Shown: positions 5,527 to 9,350 of the stretch, in pieces
Numbering within the stretch: position 1 is the stretch's first letter
Layout of the letters: each line of letters begins with the position of its first letter
Origin: Microcaldota archaeon
GTDB taxonomy: Archaea > Micrarchaeota > Micrarchaeia > Micrarchaeales > Micrarchaeaceae
Assembly (NCBI GenBank): GCA_021850375.1
Contig: JAJZLZ010000034.1
Coordinates: 1-14,768 of the forward strand
DNA length: 14,768 nucleotides
Direction: 5' to 3'
Position numbers and translations under genes: made by a program
Notes under the pieces: model-generated
The model's input: the letters and a program-made list of their open reading frames with translations, nothing else
Database searches by the model: none
Told to the model about the DNA's origin: nothing

Positions 5527-6938
5527 ACTAACACCATATTTTTTTCATTTTTACTAACTACATTATAATCAGGTAGTGCTATAACAACAGGAAGATGCTT
5601 GATTTTTTCATTGTTTTTATCAAGTAAATTTATTCCTATACTCTCCCATTTTTCTTTTGGTATTGATAATAATTCCTCATTTGTTAGTTTCTTTATACGA
5701 CCTTGTGAAGATAGTATTTCAAATATACTAAGATATTTTTGTCTTATTGTAAGGTTTTCATTGTCAATCCAACCCATTTTTATACAAAGACTTTTACGAC
5801 TTATTGCACCTCCTGCTTCTTTTATATATGTTATAATTGAGTCATAAACAGCATCATAATTTTGTATTTCCACCATTTTTGTATTTTTATGTAAATTCCA
5901 ATTTCTTAAAACTAAGTCAAAATTATCGATATGTCGTTTAACTTTATTATATGCTCTATCAACATCTTCTTTAGTGACTGTGATTTCGATTTCTTTTTCT
6001 TTGGGCAAACTATAAAATTCTCTACTCAATGCAAATAATGGTGCAAGCTTAAAGAGATATAGTGAAACCTTTTCAATATAGTTCGCAAGATTTTGATTAT
6101 GATTTTTTTCTTCTTTTTGTGCTAACTTTTCAAGTGAATCACGGCACTTAGCAAAGTGTGCACGCACATCATCATCTACTTTTATTGCTATTCTATCTTT
6201 ACTATATACATTTGATAAAGGTTTAACATATTTTTTTAGTATTTCATCTCTATTGTTACTGTCTTCTAAATTAAAAAGATTATTAGTATTATAGCTAATA
6301 TTTTCACAAGGCTCCCACAATTCATACAAAAATCTCATTCCAAAACCAGACATAAAAGTATCATGGTCTAAAATATGATAAATTGAAGGTGTTGTTGCAC
6401 CTATTAAACTTACATTAACACGACCATTTACTTCTTCAAGTTTGTATTGACGTGTATAACGTGGTTCTACAACACCATCAAAAAGACGATCTAAAAAGTC
6501 CATTAAGCTAATTGTATAACCTTTGCCTTGTGTTTCTTTGAATAGCTGTGATATTTCATCATGGATTATGATACCTCTATTAGTTTCTTTTGATAAATAC
6601 TCTGTCATTCCTTCTATACTGAAACTTGATGGCAATATTAATTTCCATTCTAAATTGCTTGATTCTTCTTCAACTTGTTTCAAAATAGGACGCATAAAAT
6701 TATTTAGTGGTGGTGATTTATATCCTCTTGAAGACTGTGATATTCCCATAACCCATATGTTCATAGGAACTTTACCAATACGTGTAGAAAATTCTATGTT
6801 CGCACTTAATGTTGATAATAGTCCAATAGCTATGTCCTCACACCAAAATTTATTAGTGAAAGGTATATCAGACATAATTGTTTCTTGCAAATCTTTCACA
6901 AAATCTATCCTTTTTTCATCACTTATTTTTTGTTCCAT
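5523..6938 (-). CDS. DUF3987-family ATPase, probable replication protein of the element
   Basis: A 471-residue protein that follows the DUF3987 pattern. A P-loop-like segment IWVMGISQSSRGYKSPPLNN (K74, S75) is followed by the Walker B-like IIIHDE (D127, E128). Then come the FLDRLFDG...RYTRQY segment, a GATTP sensor-like strand (180-184) and an arginine-finger candidate GFGMRF (R202). A winged-helix-like domain follows around residues 360-415 (ISRKSLCIKMGW...). DUF3987 proteins are linked to mobile elements, often fused to or beside primases, and are thought to act as helicase-like ATPases. The P-loop is degenerate, with Tyr directly before the Lys. The start is ATG at 6938, overlapping the Sm-like gene by 20 bases. 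The iteron array lies just downstream. Confidence 0.72.
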   Translation of the reverse strand: MEQKISDEKRIDFVKDLQETIMSDIPFTNKFWCEDIAIGLLSTLSANIEFSTRIGKVPMNIWVMGISQSSRGYKSPPLNNFMRPILKQVEEESSNLEWKLILPSSFSIEGMTEYLSKETNRGIIIHDEISQLFKETQGKGYTISLMDFLDRLFDGVVEPRYTRQYKLEEVNGRVNVSLIGATTPSIYHILDHDTFMSGFGMRFLYELWEPCENISYNTNNLFNLEDSNNRDEILKKYVKPLSNVYSKDRIAIKVDDDVRAHFAKCRDSLEKLAQKEEKNHNQNLANYIEKVSLYLFKLAPLFALSREFYSLPKEKEIEITVTKEDVDRAYNKVKRHIDNFDLVLRNWNLHKNTKMVEIQNYDAVYDSIITYIKEAGGAISRKSLCIKMGWIDNENLTIRQKYLSIFEILSSQGRIKKLTNEELLSIPKEKWESIGINLLDKNNEKIKHLPVVIALPDYNVVSKNEKNMVLV

Positions 6939-7149
6939 ATTTATCACTATCAACTTCGTTTTCGATAATCTTTAGGTGGTCAACTTCTCCCAAAGGAATC
7001 GCTTGAATACTGCCACTGCCTTTAAATCTCAAAGTTAAAAAAATTTTATCTACAGAAATAACATGACCTGTTTTGATGAAAGAATCTTTTTTGTAAACAA
7101 CGACGTTTTTCCCCACTATTGCATTTTCTTTTTCTAATTCGTTGCCCAT
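6919..7149 (-). CDS. Small Sm-like/SH3-type beta-barrel protein
   Basis: A 76-residue protein. After 12 residues it reads as five short strands: GKNVVVYKKD, FIKTGHVISVDKIFLTLRFKG, SIQAIPLGEVDHLKII. That alternation, with a 'GxVxxVD..FLxLRF' core and 'IPLGEVDHLK' end, is typical of Sm/LSm or RPP29-like RNA-binding barrels. The call is structural, by eye, and no diagnostic residue proves it. An RNA- or DNA-binding role is possible. It starts with ATG at 7149, a few bases after the preceding stop, and its end overlaps the DUF3987 start, so the two are translationally coupled. Confidence 0.5.
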   Translation of the reverse strand: MGNELEKENAIVGKNVVVYKKDSFIKTGHVISVDKIFLTLRFKGSGSIQAIPLGEVDHLKIIENEVDSDKYGTKNK

Positions 7150-7153
7150 ATAA

Positions 7154-7282
7154 TCAACTATTTATCATCATTTTTGCATCATTTAAAAACTGTTTAGCAA
7201 TATTGACCTCTATTGAATCACTGTCTAACTCTGAAAGTTTTATGATAGCTTTCGCTACTTTTTGAAGATCGCTATTGCTCAT
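7154..7282 (-). CDS. 42-residue helical protein, hypothetical
   Basis: A short ORF (MSNSDLQKVAKAIIKLSELD...IAKQFLNDAKMMINS) whose hydrophobic spacing fits two amphipathic helices. Its ATG at 7282 overlaps the upstream stop by 11 bases (ATGAGCAATAG), and its TGA is 4 bases before the ATG of the Sm-like gene. The fit into the gap between two genes and the helix-like pattern support coding. It may be an interaction peptide or an HTH-like fragment; no family is recognised. Confidence 0.5.
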   Translation of the reverse strand: MSNSDLQKVAKAIIKLSELDSDSIEVNIAKQFLNDAKMMINS

Positions 7283-7538
7283 TTTTTTCACCGATTTCTG
7301 CAAGAATTTTGGTTGCACCAAATCTTTGCAAAGACTCTAAAATCTTATTCCTCGCCCATGGTCTTGTTTGCAAAATTAATTTCAGCACTGGTATTGGGAG
7401 TTCGCTTGTCTTCAACATCTTCAGCCGCTCTGCATTGCCATAAGCATTAATAGTATGACAGAAATGTCGCCCAGCGACATTCGGTAAGCAGCTGTAAATG
7501 ATGTTTTGAAAAACAACATTTCGAGATTCACGGATCAT
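7272..7538 (-). CDS. First gene of the element operon, hypothetical
   Basis: An 88-residue protein with a strong start: AGGTGG 4 bases before the ATG at 7538. The N-terminal part carries C17, H25, C27 and H28 (CLPNVAGRHFCH), a possible metal site. The C-terminal half is helical (IPVLKLILQTRPWARNKILESLQRFG). In position it is the leading gene after the regulatory gap, where elements often place a regulator, and the helical half could bind DNA. No canonical helix-turn-helix is evident. It overlaps the next ORF by 11 bases. Confidence 0.6.
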   Translation of the reverse strand: MIRESRNVVFQNIIYSCLPNVAGRHFCHTINAYGNAERLKMLKTSELPIPVLKLILQTRPWARNKILESLQRFGATKILAEIGEKNEQ

Positions 7539-7753
7539 AGTTCCACCTGAGCATAAATATGGCTATTTTGCGATGAATGTAAAAATATAGAGAGTTGCTA
7601 CTGACAGTGTGTGATTATAAAAACTGTTAATGATATAGACTTTCCAATATACATGTTTTTTCGTCGTATTTTGCTTTGTTTATTCAATTCCGATAATATT
7701 AACCCATATTAAGGTATTTAAACCTTTTGGTTGATATGCTTTTACTAAGGTAT
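7539..7753. other. Regulatory gap upstream of the element operon
   Basis: About 215 bases between the first operon gene and the end of the possible small ORF after the integrase. They contain tandem TTTAAATA promoter-like repeats, a TTTTTATAATC TATA-like stretch near 7611-7622, and TTCGTCGTAT at 7660-7669, which recurs at 9121-9130 upstream of the integrase. I see no gene beyond an 18-codon minus-strand reading frame near 7655. Confidence 0.5.
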
Positions 7754-7768
7754 TTAAATCTTGTGGTC
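7710..7768 (-). promoter_or_regulatory. Tandem BRE/TATA promoter repeats
   Basis: A 23-base direct repeat (20 of 23 identical) at 7710-7732 and 7746-7768. On the minus strand each copy reads as purine-rich BRE plus TTTAAATA (AAAAGGTTTAAATACC in the left copy). The left copy is also a near palindrome, AAGGTATTTAAACCTT. Start points near 7690 and 7725 would give leaders of about 150-190 bases to the gene at 7538. The conserved flanks beyond the TATA box suggest that a regulator binds both copies. Confidence 0.5.
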
Positions 7769-7864
7769 GGATAATGAACGGCTTTTGGTGAGTTTTTCTA
7801 TTAATTTTACGCCGTTAAAAACTAATTCTACGACGTCAAAGCCCATAAATACTTGGTTAGTCAT
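7754..7864 (-). CDS. Possible 36-residue ORF coupled to the integrase
   Basis: The reading frame (MTNQVFMGFDVVELVFNGVKLIEK...) starts 3 bases after the integrase stop. GGGAG of the integrase tail lies about 12 bases ahead, and the frame ends inside the right-hand promoter repeat. The alternating hydrophobic pattern suggests one amphipathic helix. A recombination directionality factor is sometimes found in such a position, but nothing in the sequence shows it. It could be a chance ORF. Confidence 0.35.
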   Translation of the reverse strand: MTNQVFMGFDVVELVFNGVKLIEKLTKSRSLSDHKI

Positions 7865-7867
7865 AAA

Positions 7868-9073
7868 TTACTTCTCCCTTTGCATCTCAATGATGAGCAC
7901 CTTTAATAGCTCCTCTTTTAGCTTCGGGTCTTTTAACATCTCCAGCATAGTTTTTTGAACAATTTTCTTGTCTTCGTCTTCTTTCACTAAACGTCCTGCA
8001 TCAAGGACAGAACCACACACAGAACAATAGCTATTCGTTGCAGGATTTACTTTCCTGCATCTTAAACACACTTTTTCTGTCTGCTGCACGATTATTTGCT
8101 CTGATGGCTTCTTGCCATTCGCTATCATGAAGCTGTTGTCAAGATCTCTGCCTGAAAGATGAACATAAGTATTCGGCATATCACTGCCACCAGTCCAGCC
8201 AAAGAACTGACGCATTTGAGGTTCAGTCAGCCGACATGCAAGGTTAGTAGCTCGACTATGTCGTAATAAGTGCGGATGAACATGCTTCTTTATACCTGCT
8301 CTTGCAGCAGTTTCCTTCAACATTTTAGATGCTCCTGCTGCAGTTATCGGTGTCATCTTATACCTCCAATTGCCTTCTGCAATAAATAAAGCATCATCAT
8401 GTTTAGCATCTTGTCGCAGTTGTATATATGCGGATAAATACGGCACAGAATAAAGTATAGGCACTTTCCTTGCACCTGTTTTGCCTCTTATTATCTGCAC
8501 ATGTGCAATATCGCCGTCTAACGCAACGCTGCTTATTTTTAGATTAACTAACTCCCCAATTCTCATTCCTGTATCCCAAAGTAGAGCAATTACAGCTTTA
8601 TCGCGTAAAGAACCTGCTGACTGAATTATCTTCTCAATCTCGTCTTCGTTTAGCAAATCACTTGGAAGCTTTCTTTCACTTGACTTTATGGTAGTCTTTA
8701 TGAAGGCAACCTGTGGTGGATAAAAGGTATCTTCACCAAGAATATGTCTATAAAGCACCTTCAAAGCCAGCATAGTCCTGTGCTTCTTATGAGGTGATAT
8801 ACTGTTATTTGCGTTTATTTCAGCTACTATCTTCTGCATCTCTCTACGTTCTATCGCTGTAAAATCCTTGTTAGTATAAGTGGTAAATAAACCAAGCAAA
8901 TCAATATGACGTAGTAATGCAAACTTCTGTATCTTAGGACTTAAAAAGTAGCTAAGGTCTGTTAGAACTTCCTTATTATTCACTGATGTGTTTATCCTGC
9001 TGATATGCTCCTTTGCCTCATCAAGAATAGACCTATTCTTATGCTCCGCTGAACCATCGTCGTTATTTCTCAT
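7868..9073 (-). CDS. Tyrosine recombinase (integrase) with C-terminal zinc ribbon
   Basis: A 401-residue site-specific recombinase. The N-terminal SAM-like core-binding domain spans about residues 10-130. The catalytic domain has R171 (DTGMRIGEL), a Lys in the beta hairpin (K198 or K203), HPHLLRHSR (H268, R271), W293 in the usual H/W position, and nucleophile Y303 (NTYVHLSGRD). A zinc ribbon follows (C336, C339, C350, C353), then a charged helical tail. The catalytic set is complete, so the enzyme should be active in inserting or excising the element at the tRNA-Thr repeats. A similar zinc-ribbon tail is common in archaeal integrases. The gene is intact and starts about 100 bases from the right attachment site; GTGGT precedes the ATG. 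Confidence 0.92.
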   Translation of the reverse strand: MRNNDDGSAEHKNRSILDEAKEHISRINTSVNNKEVLTDLSYFLSPKIQKFALLRHIDLLGLFTTYTNKDFTAIERREMQKIVAEINANNSISPHKKHRTMLALKVLYRHILGEDTFYPPQVAFIKTTIKSSERKLPSDLLNEDEIEKIIQSAGSLRDKAVIALLWDTGMRIGELVNLKISSVALDGDIAHVQIIRGKTGARKVPILYSVPYLSAYIQLRQDAKHDDALFIAEGNWRYKMTPITAAGASKMLKETAARAGIKKHVHPHLLRHSRATNLACRLTEPQMRQFFGWTGGSDMPNTYVHLSGRDLDNSFMIANGKKPSEQIIVQQTEKVCLRCRKVNPATNSYCSVCGSVLDAGRLVKEDEDKKIVQKTMLEMLKDPKLKEELLKVLIIEMQREK

Positions 9074-9137
9074 AATACCACTTTATACCTAAATCCACAA
9101 ATATGGAGTTCAGTATATACTTCGTCGTATGGCTATT

Positions 9138-9146
9138 TAAGCGTTT
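9138..9146 (-). repeat. Inward-facing AAACGCTTA copy at the right element end
   Basis: On the minus strand this reads TAAACGCTTAAATAG, sharing AAACGCTTA with 1605-1613 and 1668-1676 on the plus strand. Relative to the element, all copies point inward. It lies in the integrase promoter region, so it could be an arm site or an operator. Confidence 0.35.
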
Positions 9147-9151
9147 AGGTA

Positions 9152-9170
9152 AGGGTTTTTAACCCTAAAA
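9152..9170 (-). terminator. T-run and hairpin after tRNA-Thr
   Basis: On the minus strand, five bases after the tRNA end there is TTTT (9170-9167), then AGGGTT, AAA, AACCCT: a 6-bp hairpin with a 3-base loop. Oligo-T is the usual archaeal termination signal. The hairpin could equally be an integrase-binding or operator site, since it lies between the att core and the integrase gene. Confidence 0.45.
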
Positions 9171-9174
9171 GTAT

Positions 9175-9186
9175 AGCCTCGGGAGG
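9175..9186 (+). repeat. Right attachment-site copy within tRNA-Thr
   Basis: AGCCTCGGGAGG, the complement of the discriminator, the acceptor 3' strand and four T-stem bases of the tRNA. It is identical to 1461-1472. Confidence 0.7.
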
Positions 9187-9282
9187 GAATCGCACCCTCG
9201 ACCTCTTGTTTTCCCGTGGTGGTTAAACTTCTGCTAGAGAAGTCCATACGAGACAAGCGCTCTACTACTGAGCTACCGAGGC
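9175..9282 (-). tRNA. tRNA-Thr(CGU) with a 36-base canonical intron
   Basis: The acceptor GCCTCGG/CCGAGGC, D stem GCTC/GAGC, anticodon stem CTTGT/ACAAG and T stem GAGGG/CCCTC all pair fully. The anticodon CGT is at 9250-9248. The intron (9246-9211) lies between positions 37 and 38. Its bulge-helix-bulge is textbook: central helix CTCG/CGGG, bulges TAT and AAA, each cut after the second base. An internal ACTTCT/AGAAGT hairpin lies inside the intron. The discriminator is U; CCA is not encoded. The D loop is AGTAGTA and the T loop TGCGATT, so position 18 is A and 55 is G instead of the near-universal G18 and U55. This tRNA is the integration target of the element, whose copy restores its 3' end. 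Confidence 0.9.
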
Positions 9283-9300
9283 ACAGATGTTTTATAACCT

Positions 9301-9310
9301 ATAAAGTTTT
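9301..9310 (-). promoter_or_regulatory. TATA-like element of tRNA-Thr
   Basis: Minus-strand AAAACTTTAT, centred about 23 bases upstream of the tRNA 5' end. Confidence 0.4.
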
Positions 9311-9320
9311 AATACCATAT

Positions 9321-9330
9321 TGATAATATA
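9321..9330 (+). promoter_or_regulatory. TATA-like element of the surface-protein gene
   Basis: TGATAATATA is centred about 25 bases before the ATG at 9351. This predicts a leaderless message and supports that ATG over the in-frame TTG at 9336. It is divergent from the tRNA promoter. Confidence 0.4.
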
Positions 9331-9350
9331 ACTTATTGTTGCAAGTTAAT

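Larger units (their letters stand above)
1461..9186. mobile_element. Integrated element (provirus or plasmid) in the 3' end of tRNA-Thr
   Basis: The boundaries are a perfect 12-bp direct repeat, AGCCTCGGGAGG, at 1461-1472 and 9175-9186. The right copy is the discriminator base, the acceptor 3' strand and four bases of the T-stem 3' strand of tRNA-Thr. The excised circle would be 7,714 bp. A tyrosine recombinase gene starts about 100 bases inside the tRNA end, in the usual place. All confidently called genes inside are on the minus strand and look AT-richer than the right flank. The integrase is whole, so this is not the SSV type, in which integration splits the gene. A DUF3987 ATPase is the likely replication protein. 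No structural or conjugation gene is recognisable. The direct repeat is short, so the left boundary is the less certain one. Confidence 0.75.

Noticed and set aside
7154..7538. Toxin-antitoxin pair (88- and 42-residue ORFs)
   Set aside because: The overlap and sizes are suggestive, but no known toxin or antitoxin motif is seen in either product.
7600..7655. 18-codon minus-strand leader peptide
   Set aside because: No ribosome binding site and no regulatory codon run or paired attenuator-like hairpins.
7868..9073. SSV-type integration that would split the integrase gene
   Set aside because: The integrase is complete with all catalytic residues, and the repeats lie outside the gene, in the tRNA.
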